This document shows, one piece after another, positions 34,954 through 43,652 of a stretch of DNA of 64,000 bases. The notes beneath the pieces were generated by a model. The model was not told the DNA's origin, ran no database searches, and saw only the letters and a list, made by a program, of their open reading frames with translations. Made by a program: the position numbers and the translations under genes. Position 1 is the stretch's first letter; every line of letters begins with the position of its first letter. Origin of the DNA: Pseudomonas multiresinivorans (lineage in GTDB: Bacteria; Pseudomonadota; Gammaproteobacteria; Pseudomonadales; Pseudomonadaceae); contig NZ_CP048833.1 in the NCBI RefSeq assembly GCF_012971725.1, positions 310,001 to 374,000 of the forward strand, read 5' to 3'.

Positions 34954-37050
34954 ATGCGCCTACTGCAGTCACTATTGCCGACCTTCCAGAGCGGCCGCAT
35001 CGGCATCCCGCTGATCATCCTGTCGATCCTCTCGATGATCATCCTGCCGCTGCCGCCGCTGGTGCTGGACGCCCTGTTCACCTTCAACATAGTGGTCGCC
35101 ATCCTGGTGCTGCTGGTCAGCGTGTCGTCGAAGAGCCCGCTGGATTTCTCGCTGCTGCCCACAGTGATCCTGGTCACCACGCTGCTGCGCCTGACCCTCA
35201 ACGTCGCTTCCACCCGCGTGGTGCTGCTCGACGGCCACACCGGCACGGGCGCGGCGGGCAAGGTGATCGAGGCCTTCGGCCACGTGGTGATCGGCGGCAA
35301 CTTCATCGTCGGCCTGATCGTCTTCGTGATCCTGATGATCATCAACTTCATGGTCATCACCAAGGGCGGCGAGCGTATCTCCGAGGTCACCGCGCGCTTC
35401 ACCCTGGACGCCCTGCCCGGCAAGCAGATGGCCATCGACGCCGATCTCAACGCCGGCCTGATCGACCAGAACGAAGCCAAGCGCCGCCGTTCGGAAGTGG
35501 CCAAGGAGGCCGACTTCTACGGCGCCATGGACGGTGCCTCGAAGTTCGTCCGCGGCGATGCCATTGCCGGCATCCTGATCCTGCTGATCAACCTGTTCGG
35601 CGGCCTGGCCATCGGCGTGTTCGTCTACGACCTGCCGGCCGGCGCAGCCTTCCAGCGCTACGCCCTGCTGACCATCGGCGACGGCCTGGTGGCGCAGATT
35701 CCGGCGCTGCTGCTGTCCACCGCGGCGGCGATCATCGTCACGCGGGTCAACGAGTCGGCGGAAATCACCAGCCTGGTGCGCCGGCAGATGCTCGCCTCGC
35801 CGTCGCTGCTCTACACCGTCGCCGGCATCCTCGTGGTGCTCGGCCTGGTGCCGGGCATGCCGCACACCGCCTTCTTCGCCTTCGCCGCACTAGTGGCGTT
35901 CATCGCCTGGCGCCTGTCGCTGGCCGGCCCGCCCATCGAGGCGCAGACGCTGGAGCAGACCCAGGCCCTGACGCACGCAATGGACCAGGAAAAGGCGCAG
36001 CAGCTGGCCTGGGAAGACATCCCGCTGGTGGAGCGGCTGTCGATCTCGCTGGGCTACAAGCTGGTCAGCCTGGTCAACGAGGCCAGCGGCGCGCCGCTGC
36101 CACAACGGATTCGCGGCGTGCGCCAGACCCTCTCGGAGAACCTCGGCTTCCTCCTGCCGGAAGTGCAGATCCGCGACAGCCTGCGCCTGAAGGCCTCGCA
36201 GTACGCCATCCACATAAACGGCGAGCGCATCGACGGCGCGGAAATCCACGCCGACCGGCTGATGGCGATTCCCTCGCCGGAGCTGTACGGCGAGATCGAC
36301 GGCATCCTCGGCGTCGACCCGGCGTACCGCATGCAGGTGGTGTGGATTCTCCCGGCCGACAAGTCCCGCGCGCTGAACCTGGGCTACCAGGTGATCGACT
36401 GCGCCAGCGTGGTCGCCACGCATCTGAACAAGGTGGTGCGCGAGCACCTGCCGGACATCTTCAAGCACGACGACGTCGAACACCTGATGCAGCGCCTGAC
36501 CCTGCAGGCGCCCAAGCTCGCCGAATCGCTGAAGGCGCAGCTCACTTATTCACAGCAGCACCGCGTATTCCGCCAGCTGCTGCAGGAAGAAGTGCCGCTC
36601 AAGGACATCGTCACCATCGCCAGCGCCCTGCTCGAAGGCAGCGAGACCACCAAGGACCCGGTGCTGCTGGCCTCCGATGTGCGCTACGCGCTGCGCCGCA
36701 GCATCGTTTCCTCGATTGCCGGCGACCGCCCGGAGCTGACCGTGTTCGTCCTGGAGAACGCCCTGGAGAACACCCTTCTCGGCGCCCTGAGCATTGCCCA
36801 GCAGGCCGGTCCGGTGAGCCTGGACAACATCCCGGTGGAGCCCAGCCTGCTCAACCAGCTGCAGCACAGCATGCCGGTGGTGAAGGAAAAACTGCGCAAG
36901 GAAGGCCACCCGCCGATCCTCACCGTGATGCCGCAACTGCGACCGCTGCTGGCGCGTTATGCGCGGGTGTTCAGCCCGGGGCTGCACGTGCTGTCGCAGA
37001 ACGAGATTCCGGAGCGGGTGGGGGTGCAGATATTGGGGACGCTGGGGTAA
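34954..37050 (+). CDS. flhA: Flagellar export gate protein FlhA
   Basis: FlhA is the large gate and docking protein of the export apparatus. The 698-residue protein has about eight N-terminal membrane helices (to about residue 320). It has the FHIPEP-like region TARFTLDALPGKQMAIDADLNAGLIDQNEAKRR (cut into segments here: FTLDALPGKQMAIDADL and GLIDQNEAKRRRSEV), and a large cytoplasmic domain ending LNEIPERVGVQILGTLG-like. The start is 2 bases after the flhB stop. It closes the fliM-flhA block and is followed by repeats rather than by flhF, as expected for a lateral system. Confidence 0.96.
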   Translation: MRLLQSLLPTFQSGRIGIPLIILSILSMIILPLPPLVLDALFTFNIVVAILVLLVSVSSKSPLDFSLLPTVILVTTLLRLTLNVASTRVVLLDGHTGTGAAGKVIEAFGHVVIGGNFIVGLIVFVILMIINFMVITKGGERISEVTARFTLDALPGKQMAIDADLNAGLIDQNEAKRRRSEVAKEADFYGAMDGASKFVRGDAIAGILILLINLFGGLAIGVFVYDLPAGAAFQRYALLTIGDGLVAQIPALLLSTAAAIIVTRVNESAEITSLVRRQMLASPSLLYTVAGILVVLGLVPGMPHTAFFAFAALVAFIAWRLSLAGPPIEAQTLEQTQALTHAMDQEKAQQLAWEDIPLVERLSISLGYKLVSLVNEASGAPLPQRIRGVRQTLSENLGFLLPEVQIRDSLRLKASQYAIHINGERIDGAEIHADRLMAIPSPELYGEIDGILGVDPAYRMQVVWILPADKSRALNLGYQVIDCASVVATHLNKVVREHLPDIFKHDDVEHLMQRLTLQAPKLAESLKAQLTYSQQHRVFRQLLQEEVPLKDIVTIASALLEGSETTKDPVLLASDVRYALRRSIVSSIAGDRPELTVFVLENALENTLLGALSIAQQAGPVSLDNIPVEPSLLNQLQHSMPVVKEKLRKEGHPPILTVMPQLRPLLARYARVFSPGLHVLSQNEIPERVGVQILGTLG

Positions 37051-37083
37051 GCGAGTGCCGGTAAATTCGGGGGTTGGGCGTTA

Positions 37084-37224
37084 CCCTCTCCCCCCGCCCT
37101 CTCCCTGAAGGGAGAGGGAGCTGTCCCGAGTGAGTTGGAAGTTCAGCGCTCGCCGGCTACCACCGTGGTTGCAGCGAACGCCGAACGACCCCCTCTCCCT
37201 TCAGGGAGAGGGCTGGGGAGAGGG
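37084..37224. repeat. CCCTCTCCC-family repeat pair (copy C)
   Basis: Between flhA and the convergent PilZ gene are two inverted palindromic units (about 37084-37119 and 37191-37224) of the same family as those at 2978, 22285 and 48247. The stem-loops may help end transcription from both sides. Confidence 0.78.
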
Positions 37225-37253
37225 TGCATCAGACTGCACCCAGGCCAACCCCC

Positions 37254-37616
37254 TCACGACAACCGCGCCCTCCCCAACAGGCTGCGGTTGAAACTCACCG
37301 ACATCGACGTCACCAGCTCGGTAAACGCCGCACTCGGCCGATCCAGCTTGAACCCCTGTTCGAAGCGCGCGTTCTTGGCATCCTTCTTCGACCACTGGCA
37401 GATCGCCGTGATATCCACCGAACGGGTGTGATCCTCGCGCACCGGTATCTCCAGGCGCATGTCGTAGCAGCTGCCCGGCGCCAGCGGCTCCTCCGTCACC
37501 AGCCGCAGCCCACCCATCGAGACATCGAGTACCGTCCCCATGGAATCGCCACTCAGGCGGTTGGTCACGTTGATCTGGCCGATGTGGCGGAAGGTCAATC
37601 GACGGTGCTTGCGCAT
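37254..37616 (-). CDS. PilZ-domain protein, likely c-di-GMP binding
   Basis: The 120-residue product is a single PilZ domain. It keeps both c-di-GMP signatures: RKHRR (RxxxR, residues 2-6) and DVSMGG (DxSxxG, about residues 30-35). Such stand-alone PilZ proteins act as receptors for cyclic di-GMP. The gene has a good ribosome-binding site (AGAGG) and faces the end of the flagellar cluster. YcgR-type brakes are larger, so a link to flagellar function is an inference from position. Confidence 0.85.
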   Translation of the reverse strand: MRKHRRLTFRHIGQINVTNRLSGDSMGTVLDVSMGGLRLVTEEPLAPGSCYDMRLEIPVREDHTRSVDITAICQWSKKDAKNARFEQGFKLDRPSAAFTELVTSMSVSFNRSLLGRARLS

Positions 37617-37972
37617 GCTGGCCTCTTGTTGGGAGCGGGGTCTGGGACGGACGGGGAAGAAAAACGCGCGCGCATCCTAGCAGCGGCCCCATCTCAAACG
37701 CTCTCAAAAGCTATCAAATGGCCAGCACACGGCGCGCGATCGCACCTCCTTCCATCGCCCGGCACCCTGCTGCAACGGCGCAGCGGCTAATCTGCGGCGA
37801 TGTGCTGCGCGCTTGCGCAGAATGCTGCGTTTTTGCATACACCCTTGCTGCACCACCCCGGCGGGTGGGCGTTTCAGGCTGGCACGCTACGTGCGTTCCC
37901 CTCCTGCGGGCTGCGAGATGGCTCGGGCGCCGTGTTGGGAATTTGCATTGGAGATCTGCCTTGGAGGGAGAA
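37617..37972. other. Gap upstream of the PAS/activator operon
   Basis: About 355 bases with no convincing gene, although a reading frame fused in front of the PAS gene is open through it. It holds the sigma-54 promoter at 37880-37895. Codon usage and the GC pattern of the open frame do not look like coding sequence before the ATG at 37973. Confidence 0.5.
37880..37895 (+). promoter_or_regulatory. Sigma-54 (-24/-12) promoter for the PAS protein/activator operon
   Basis: The sequence TGGCACGCTACGTGCG carries a perfect TGGCACG -24 block and GTGC at -12, with exactly 10 bases between GG and GC. It is preceded by C, as in YTGGCACG. Transcription would start about 37906, giving a 67-base leader before the ATG at 37973. 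The adjacent activator gene may therefore control itself. Confidence 0.7.
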
Positions 37973-39094
37973 ATGGACCCGCTAAAACTGCTGCTGGACA
38001 GAGGCTTGTTGCTGTCCGACAGCCTGACGTCCCAGGGACGCTTCATCGAAGTCTCCGCCGAGCAGACCGACCAGCTCGGGTACCCGCCGGGCTCGCTGGA
38101 CGGCCAGGGTGCCGAACTGATCTACACCGCCGACTCGCTGAACGCGCTGATGCAGCTGTTTGCCAACCCGCCGGCCGATGAACGCGTGCAGGACCTCGAG
38201 TTGACCCTGATCCGCCACAACGGCGGCCTGCTGCCGGTGCTCGCCAGCGGCGTGCTGCAATGGCGCGACGGCGAGCCGGCGCGCCTGCACCTGGTGAAGA
38301 TGCCGCTGGGGCCGGTCAGTCGCCGCCTGGGCGAGCTGCAGAGCGCCAATGAAGTGATGAGCCAAATGCTCTTCAGCGCGCGGGTGGCCTACTGGTGCAT
38401 CGAGTTCGCCGAGTCGGTGGATGTGCGCGAGACACCGGACGAGATCGTCCGCCAGGTGTTCGAAAACCGCTCCTACTGGCGCATGTGCAACCGCGCCATG
38501 GCCAACATCTACGAAATGCCCGCCGACGTCGACTTCAGCGAACAGCCGGTGCGCCTGTACTGGCCGCGCAGCCCGGCCAACGAGGAATTCGTGCGGCGGC
38601 TGATCGAGGCGGAATTCCACGTCGATGGTGCACTGTCGGTGGACCGCCGCCACGACGGCTCGCCGGCCTACGTGGAGAACGACGTGCGCGCCAGCATCCA
38701 TAACGGCCGCCTGCTGCGCATGTGGGGCAGCCTGCGCGACGTCAGCCAGGAATTGCGCATGCAGCACGACGCCGAGCAGCGTATCGAAGCGCTGCGCCGG
38801 GTATTCGACGCGGTGCCCGACGCGGTGCTGGTGATCGACGAAGCGGCCCAGCCGCAATGGCGCAACGCGGCCTTCGAGCAGACCTTCGGCATCACCCGCG
38901 CCGCCGGCCTGGCTTCGACCCTGAACCGCATGCCGCTGCCCGAGCGCACCTGGCAGGTGCTCGACCTGCCGGACCAGTTCGGCAACTACCAGTCCTTCAA
39001 CAGCCACTGCTCGCGCATCCTCATCCGCGAGGGCGTAGCCTGGCGCGTCTTCGTGCTGCGCTTGGCGAACAAGGCGACGGAGCTACATCCATGA
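37973..39094 (+). CDS. PAS-domain signalling protein without output domain
   Basis: The 373-residue product consists of PAS-like segments: residues about 10-115, a middle region about 125-255, and a clear PAS near 270-350 (RRVFDAVPDAVLVIDEAAQP...WRNAAFEQTFG). No kinase, cyclase or DNA-binding domain follows. GGAGGGAG precedes the ATG. The stop lies 10 bases before a sigma-54 activator gene that also has a PAS domain. It probably senses a ligand and modulates that activator. Confidence 0.75.
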   Translation: MDPLKLLLDRGLLLSDSLTSQGRFIEVSAEQTDQLGYPPGSLDGQGAELIYTADSLNALMQLFANPPADERVQDLELTLIRHNGGLLPVLASGVLQWRDGEPARLHLVKMPLGPVSRRLGELQSANEVMSQMLFSARVAYWCIEFAESVDVRETPDEIVRQVFENRSYWRMCNRAMANIYEMPADVDFSEQPVRLYWPRSPANEEFVRRLIEAEFHVDGALSVDRRHDGSPAYVENDVRASIHNGRLLRMWGSLRDVSQELRMQHDAEQRIEALRRVFDAVPDAVLVIDEAAQPQWRNAAFEQTFGITRAAGLASTLNRMPLPERTWQVLDLPDQFGNYQSFNSHCSRILIREGVAWRVFVLRLANKATELHP

Positions 39095-39104
39095 GCAAAG
39101 AAGC

Positions 39105-40541
39105 ATGAGCGAAGATGGCTTCTTCGCGCCGCTGCGCATGGGCATGCGTTCGTCGGTCAGCGCGTCCGGGGAGATGCTCTCGGCGTTGCTGGAAACCCCG
39201 GCGCTGCACGCTCTGCTGGACAGCTTCAGCGAGGCGCTGATCGTCTGCGACGGCGACTCGCGGGTGCGCTTCATCAACCTCGCGGCGGAGCGGGTCAACC
39301 GCGTGACACGCGTCGATGTGCTGGGCCTGCCCGAGGTGGACTTCTTCCAGCGCTCGGCGCTGCAGTTCGACGATTTCCAGCAGGCCCTGCGGCGCGGCGG
39401 CAAGAGTGCACTGACTCGCTCGCGCGATGGCCGGGTGTTCCTCACCCGCGCCCAGGCGGTCCCCACCAGCGCCTACGAGAAGCCCTACAGCCTGCTGATC
39501 CAGCGCGAGTACGAACCGGGCACCGCCGGCAGCCTGCGCAGCCCCTCCGGGCGCGCCTCGACCACCGACCTGCAAGGCCTGGGCGATCCGCAGGACAACG
39601 CGCTGCACATGTCGCCGCTGCTGTCCTCCATCGCCGACATGGGCGTGCGCGCGTTCCGTCGCCGCGCGCGCCTGCTGTTGCTGGGCGAGCCCGGCGTAGG
39701 CAAGACCGCCATTGCCCGGCACATCCACCGCGCCGCCGGCTGGGGCGACCGGCCCTTCATCGACGTGAACTGCGCGAGCATCCCGGAAACCCTGTTCGAG
39801 TCGGAGATGTTCGGCTACGAGCGCGGCGCCTTTACCGGTGCGTTGCAGTCGGGCAAGCGCGGCTACATCGAGAGCGCCTCGGGCGGCACGCTGTTCCTCG
39901 ACGAGATAGGTGAGATCCCGCTGCAGGTGCAGGCCAAGCTGCTCAAGTTCCTGGAAGACGGCACCATCCAGCCGGTGGGTTCGCCGTTGTCCAAGCAGGT
40001 GCAGGTGCAGGTGATCGCCGCCACCAACAAGGACCTCCGCGCCCAGGTCGCGGCAGGTGAATTCCGCGCCGATCTCTACTACCGCCTGGCCGTGCTGCCG
40101 GTGGAAATCCCACCGCTGCGCGCCCACCGCGACGACCTGCCGGTGCTGATGGACATTCTCCTGGCGCGGATCAACCGAGACCGCCAGCCGCCGCTGCGGT
40201 TGTCCTCGGCATGCCGCGAACGCCTGCTGGGCTATGACTACCCCGGCAACATCCGTGAGCTGGTGAACATCTTCGAACGCCTGGCGGTGCTGGCCGACGA
40301 TGTCGCCGATGAACTGCACCTGCCGCCGGAGCTGCTCGGCGCGCCGCCGGCCGGCAGCCCCCTCGCCGCCGCCGAACCGGTCGCGGCCATCGACGACCAG
40401 CCGCTCAAGGCCCAGGTGCAGCGTTACGAGCGCCAGGTCATCCTGCGCGCGGTGCGCCTGTGCGGCAGCAAGCGCAAGGCGGCGATCCACCTGGGCATCG
40501 ACGTCGGCACGCTGATTCGCAAGTTGCAGCGGGACGATTGA
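39105..40541 (+). CDS. PAS-containing sigma-54-dependent transcriptional activator
   Basis: The 478-residue regulator has an N-terminal PAS domain (about residues 32-135), an AAA+ domain with Walker A GEPGVGKT (194-201), the sigma-54 loop GAFTGA (241-246) and Walker B LFLDE. A Fis-type helix-turn-helix lies near residue 455 (GSKRKAAIHLGIDVGTLIRK). It has no receiver domain, so it is controlled by ligand or partner rather than by phosphorylation. It lies directly upstream of the N-demethylase operon, whose promoter is of sigma-54 type, and is its probable activator. Confidence 0.9.
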   Translation: MSEDGFFAPLRMGMRSSVSASGEMLSALLETPALHALLDSFSEALIVCDGDSRVRFINLAAERVNRVTRVDVLGLPEVDFFQRSALQFDDFQQALRRGGKSALTRSRDGRVFLTRAQAVPTSAYEKPYSLLIQREYEPGTAGSLRSPSGRASTTDLQGLGDPQDNALHMSPLLSSIADMGVRAFRRRARLLLLGEPGVGKTAIARHIHRAAGWGDRPFIDVNCASIPETLFESEMFGYERGAFTGALQSGKRGYIESASGGTLFLDEIGEIPLQVQAKLLKFLEDGTIQPVGSPLSKQVQVQVIAATNKDLRAQVAAGEFRADLYYRLAVLPVEIPPLRAHRDDLPVLMDILLARINRDRQPPLRLSSACRERLLGYDYPGNIRELVNIFERLAVLADDVADELHLPPELLGAPPAGSPLAAAEPVAAIDDQPLKAQVQRYERQVILRAVRLCGSKRKAAIHLGIDVGTLIRKLQRDD

Positions 40542-40556
40542 CGGTCCTCCGCTCCC

Positions 40557-40637
40557 GTAGGATGGGTGGAGCGGAGCGATACCCATGCTGTGTACGCACC
40601 GAATCGATGGGTATCGCTGCGCTCCACACCATCCTAC
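40557..40637. repeat. Long palindromic repeat GTAGGATGGGTGGAGCGGAG
   Basis: An inverted repeat of about 30-base arms starts with GTAGGATGGGTGGAGC and ends with GCTCCACACCATCCTACG, with GATACCCAT/ATGGGTATC inside. It follows the activator gene by about 15 bases and may act as a terminator. A degenerate one-arm relative (AGGATGGGTGGAGC) is seen near 6760. Confidence 0.8.
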
Positions 40638-40838
40638 GGTTGTGCCTCCGTGCGAATCCGCACACCTATCATTCAACGCCTGCGCGGGACCAGCCGGTCA
40701 TGCGGCTTTACCACGCCCGACAGAAATCCCCCTGCGACAATCCACCGCTGCAAGCCTGCCTACAGGCGTTGTCATTTCTGCTTACACCTGTGTTGCCGAA
40801 AATTTTATTTTTCCTTTAATTTCAATAAGTTAACTATT

Positions 40839-40854
40839 TGGCACAGTCTGTGCC
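40839..40854 (+). promoter_or_regulatory. Sigma-54 (-24/-12) promoter for the N-demethylase operon
   Basis: TGGCACAGTCTGTGCC fits TGGCACR-N4-NTGC with GG and GC 10 bases apart, and is preceded by T. Transcription would start near 40865, about 80 bases before the first gene. The form is close to the promoter at 37880, suggesting a common sigma-54 circuit. Confidence 0.75.
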
Positions 40855-40947
40855 CTGTCTCCTGTCGACCCGTGACCGTGCACGGGTCCTCGAATCGCGC
40901 TGGCGTTCTGAAAACAGAGAACCGGCAGTTCTGGAGGCACAAGAATA

Positions 40948-41547
40948 ATGCTCATCACAGGTATCAAGAGCCGGCCGGTCTACGACCAGTTGCGCCCGCT
41001 CGCCGGCGGCAACCACCACATCATCGCCGGTCAGGGCAGCGGCGGCGGCGCCATGCTCCGCCTGCTCGCCGAGATGCCGCGCAGCGCGCCGATCCGCGTG
41101 CTGTATTCCAGCGAGTCCTTCTCCGGTCAGGACCACCTCGCCGCACTGCGCGACCTCACCGATGTGGAACTTTCGATCTACCCGAGCAACCGCGCGCTGG
41201 TCGACGACCTGCACGCCCTGCTCGGCCAGTCGCGCATGGGTACCCGTCTGTATCTGGCGGGCTCGGAGAGCTTCATCGGCACCGCCATGCAGGCCGCCGA
41301 CGCGATCAACCTGAACAAGGATGAAGTGCTGCGCGAACACGCCGGCTCCTTCGTCCGCCGCGTGTGGTGCGTGCACTGCGACGGCTACACCGAGAACGTC
41401 ACCCAGCGCGTCTTCGACTGCCCGCACTGCGCCCGCACCCTGGTGGTCCGCGACCACTACTCCCGCCGCCTCGCCGCCTTCCAGGCGGTCAAGGCCGACG
41501 CCGAAGTCCCCGGCGAGCTGCCGGAAGCCGAGGAGCTCGATACATGA
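40948..41547 (+). CDS. dmmA: DmmA-family subunit of a dimethylamine monooxygenase-like complex
   Basis: The 199-residue product has an NAD/FAD-binding-like N-terminal part (HHIIAGQGSGGGAMLRLLAE). The C-terminal zinc-ribbon-like segment has two cysteine pairs (CVHCDG and CPHCART), the hallmark I associate with the DmmA family. GGAGG lies upstream of the ATG. Its stop overlaps the start of the reductase gene. In known dimethylamine monooxygenases several subunits act together, passing electrons from NAD(P)H to a heme-containing demethylase. The exact role of this subunit is inferred. Confidence 0.75.
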   Translation: MLITGIKSRPVYDQLRPLAGGNHHIIAGQGSGGGAMLRLLAEMPRSAPIRVLYSSESFSGQDHLAALRDLTDVELSIYPSNRALVDDLHALLGQSRMGTRLYLAGSESFIGTAMQAADAINLNKDEVLREHAGSFVRRVWCVHCDGYTENVTQRVFDCPHCARTLVVRDHYSRRLAAFQAVKADAEVPGELPEAEELDT

Positions 41548-42512
41548 GCCAGTCCAACGGAACCCTCAACGTCCGAGTCACCCGCATCGAGCAGGTGACG
41601 CCGGAGATCAAGCGCTTCACCCTGGCTTCCACCGACGGCGCGCACCTGACGCCGTTCTCCGGCGGCAGCAACGTCGTGGTGCTGATGGCCCACGCCAGCG
41701 GCACCTACCGCAACGCCTACTCGCTAATGAGTTCGCCCTACGACGCCAGCGCCTACCAGATTGCCGTGCGCCGCGTGGAAGAAGGCCGGGGTGGCTCCAG
41801 GCACATGCATGACGTGGTGAAGGAAGGCGACGAGCTGGAAATCCTCCGCCCGGTGAACCTGTTCCCGCTGAGCAAGCATGCGCGCCTGCACCTGTTCATC
41901 GCCGGCGGCGTGGGCATCACCCCGGTGTGCTCGCAACTGGCCGAATTGCGCCTGCGCGGCACGCCCTTCGAAGTGCACCTGGCCGTGCGCGGCGACGCCC
42001 ATGCGCGTCTGGGTGAAGAACTGCTGCGCGAGTATGGCGACGCCGTGCACCTGTACCGCGACGACCGCGGCGAACGCCTGGACATTTCCGCCGTGCTGGC
42101 CGACCGGCCGCTGGGCAGCGACGTCTACGTCTGCGGCCCCGAGGGCATGATCCAGGGCACGATCGACGCCGCCCGCGCCCACGGCTGGACCGACAGCCAT
42201 ATCCACTATGAACGCTTCCTCGAACAGGGCAGCGTCGGCGAGGCGTTCCAGGTCACGCTGGCGCGCAGCGGCGCGACCATCGATGTGTCGCCCGACCAGA
42301 GCCTGCTGGAGGCCGCCGAGGCCGCCGGCCACGAAATCCCGTACCTGTGCCGCGGCGGCGCCTGCGGCATGTGCGAGACCAATGTCCTCGAACTGGACGG
42401 CGAGATCCTCCACACCGACGACTGGCTGTCCGACGAGGACAAGGCCGCCAACAAGAAAATCATGCCCTGCGTATCGCGTGCCAAGTGCTCGCGGCTGGTC
42501 ATTGACTGCTGA
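41544..42512 (+). CDS. Phthalate dioxygenase reductase-type FMN/2Fe-2S oxidoreductase
   Basis: The 322-residue electron-transfer protein has an FMN-binding beta barrel (RNAYSLMSSPYD near residue 60), an NAD-binding domain (LHLFIAGGVGITPVCSQLAE), and a C-terminal plant-type 2Fe-2S ferredoxin domain. The ferredoxin cysteines lie in CRGGACGMCETN and a later cysteine in MPCVSRAK. This is the VanB/PDR domain order. It overlaps dmmA by 4 bases (ATGA) and feeds the heme demethylase encoded 15 bases downstream. Confidence 0.9.
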   Translation: MSQSNGTLNVRVTRIEQVTPEIKRFTLASTDGAHLTPFSGGSNVVVLMAHASGTYRNAYSLMSSPYDASAYQIAVRRVEEGRGGSRHMHDVVKEGDELEILRPVNLFPLSKHARLHLFIAGGVGITPVCSQLAELRLRGTPFEVHLAVRGDAHARLGEELLREYGDAVHLYRDDRGERLDISAVLADRPLGSDVYVCGPEGMIQGTIDAARAHGWTDSHIHYERFLEQGSVGEAFQVTLARSGATIDVSPDQSLLEAAEAAGHEIPYLCRGGACGMCETNVLELDGEILHTDDWLSDEDKAANKKIMPCVSRAKCSRLVIDC

Positions 42513-42526
42513 GCCGGAGAACGACC

Positions 42527-43543
42527 ATGACCATCCAATTCCGCCCCGACGAAACCTACCGCGACGACTACACCTACGCCAACAGCCAGGCCTGCATCGA
42601 CCGCGCGCCCTGGCCCTTCCCGGACGACGAGTACATGTACTCGATGAACCTGGAGCCGCATGTCTCGGTGGGCAACGACGCCTTCCGCGCGGTGTTCGAC
42701 ATCGACGAGCACTACATCAGCGAGTGCCGCGACCGTGCGATCACCCTGGAGAAGGACCCGGGCATGCACTACGTCTCCGCGCCGCACATGATGGAGGCGC
42801 AGTGGGACCTGCTCGAACTGATCATGGAGGCCTATGCCAAGGACTACCCGGAATACTTCTCCCTGGAGAAGGACGGCACCCGCTGGCACTGGACCAACAA
42901 GCTGCTCAACATCGACGACACCTTCACCTTCGGCGATCCATCGACCCTGCCCTACGAGCCGATGGAGTACGTCACCCGCCAGGCCCAGGGCGACTGGGTC
43001 CTGCAGGAAGAGCGCGACGGCACCCTGTACTGGGGCGCGGGCATCGCCACCCAGCGCGCCGACTATTCGCTGCGCTTCAACCTCGGTATGGCCTGGCACG
43101 AGTTCCACGGCCCGGTGCCGCTGGTGAAGGAAACCGGCATGCTCGACCGCGCGCTGAAGTTCCTCCTGCGCCTGCGCAACGGCCACCCGGTGCGCCGCCT
43201 GAACTGGTCGCTGACCGTCAACCCGCGCCTGGACGTGTCCGCCGAGTCCCTGCCCGAGTGGGCGCCGGACCGCACCACGGTGACCGCGGAGAACGCCGGG
43301 AAAAAGGTCTACTTGCGCATCGAACTGCAACCGCTGCACCGTCTGCCGCGCAGCAACGCCATCGTGTTCCCGATCCGCACCTACCTGCTGAGCCTGGAAG
43401 ACATCGCCACCAACCCGGCGTGGGCCAAGCGCATGCACCGCGTGCTCAAGTCCCTCGACCAGCAGCTCGTCGACTACAAGGGCTTCACCCGCTACCACCC
43501 GCAAGCGGTGGAGTGGCTCTCGCAGTTCGACGACGGCCAATGA
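42527..43543 (+). CDS. Heme-dependent oxidative N-demethylase (HODM) family protein, DUF3445
   Basis: The 338-residue product matches the DUF3445 family, whose characterised member HODM of Pseudomonas mendocina uses heme held by a PAS-like fold to oxidatively demethylate dimethylamine. Family-like features are the N-terminal MTIQFRPDETYRDDYTYANS, RWHWTNKLLNIDDTFTFGDP, and a C-terminal RLPRSNAIVFPIRTYLLSLEDI segment. It is the catalytic subunit by inference and is encoded with the reductase and DmmA-like subunit. The natural substrate could be dimethylamine or another secondary amine. Confidence 0.8.
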   Translation: MTIQFRPDETYRDDYTYANSQACIDRAPWPFPDDEYMYSMNLEPHVSVGNDAFRAVFDIDEHYISECRDRAITLEKDPGMHYVSAPHMMEAQWDLLELIMEAYAKDYPEYFSLEKDGTRWHWTNKLLNIDDTFTFGDPSTLPYEPMEYVTRQAQGDWVLQEERDGTLYWGAGIATQRADYSLRFNLGMAWHEFHGPVPLVKETGMLDRALKFLLRLRNGHPVRRLNWSLTVNPRLDVSAESLPEWAPDRTTVTAENAGKKVYLRIELQPLHRLPRSNAIVFPIRTYLLSLEDIATNPAWAKRMHRVLKSLDQQLVDYKGFTRYHPQAVEWLSQFDDGQ

Positions 43544-43652
43544 CCGTCGCTCTGCATACCTAGAAAACCAACCCGAAAAGGGAACCGGCGGGCGTCGTGA
43601 GGCCCGCCGGACGATTGCCTTCTGCCCATCAACCCCCTGAGAGGAAACAACG

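Larger units (their letters stand above)
40542..40947. other. Control region of the N-demethylase operon
   Basis: About 400 bases without a gene. After the repeat at 40557-40637 it holds two short inverted repeats, GTGCGAATCCGCAC near 40651 and GCCTGCCTACAGGC at 40754-40767. They lie about 190 and 85 bases before the -24/-12 promoter at 40839, at distances usual for sigma-54 activator sites. A stretch of A/T-rich DNA (40798-40835) lies just before the promoter and could favour bending. Confidence 0.5.

Noticed and set aside
37718..37972. N-terminal extension of the PAS protein
   Set aside because: The extension covers the sigma-54 promoter and lacks PAS features; ATG 37973 has a strong ribosome-binding site.
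40566..41324. A 252-codon frame over the dmm promoter and dmmA
   Set aside because: It runs through a palindromic repeat and the sigma-54 promoter and overlaps dmmA in another frame.
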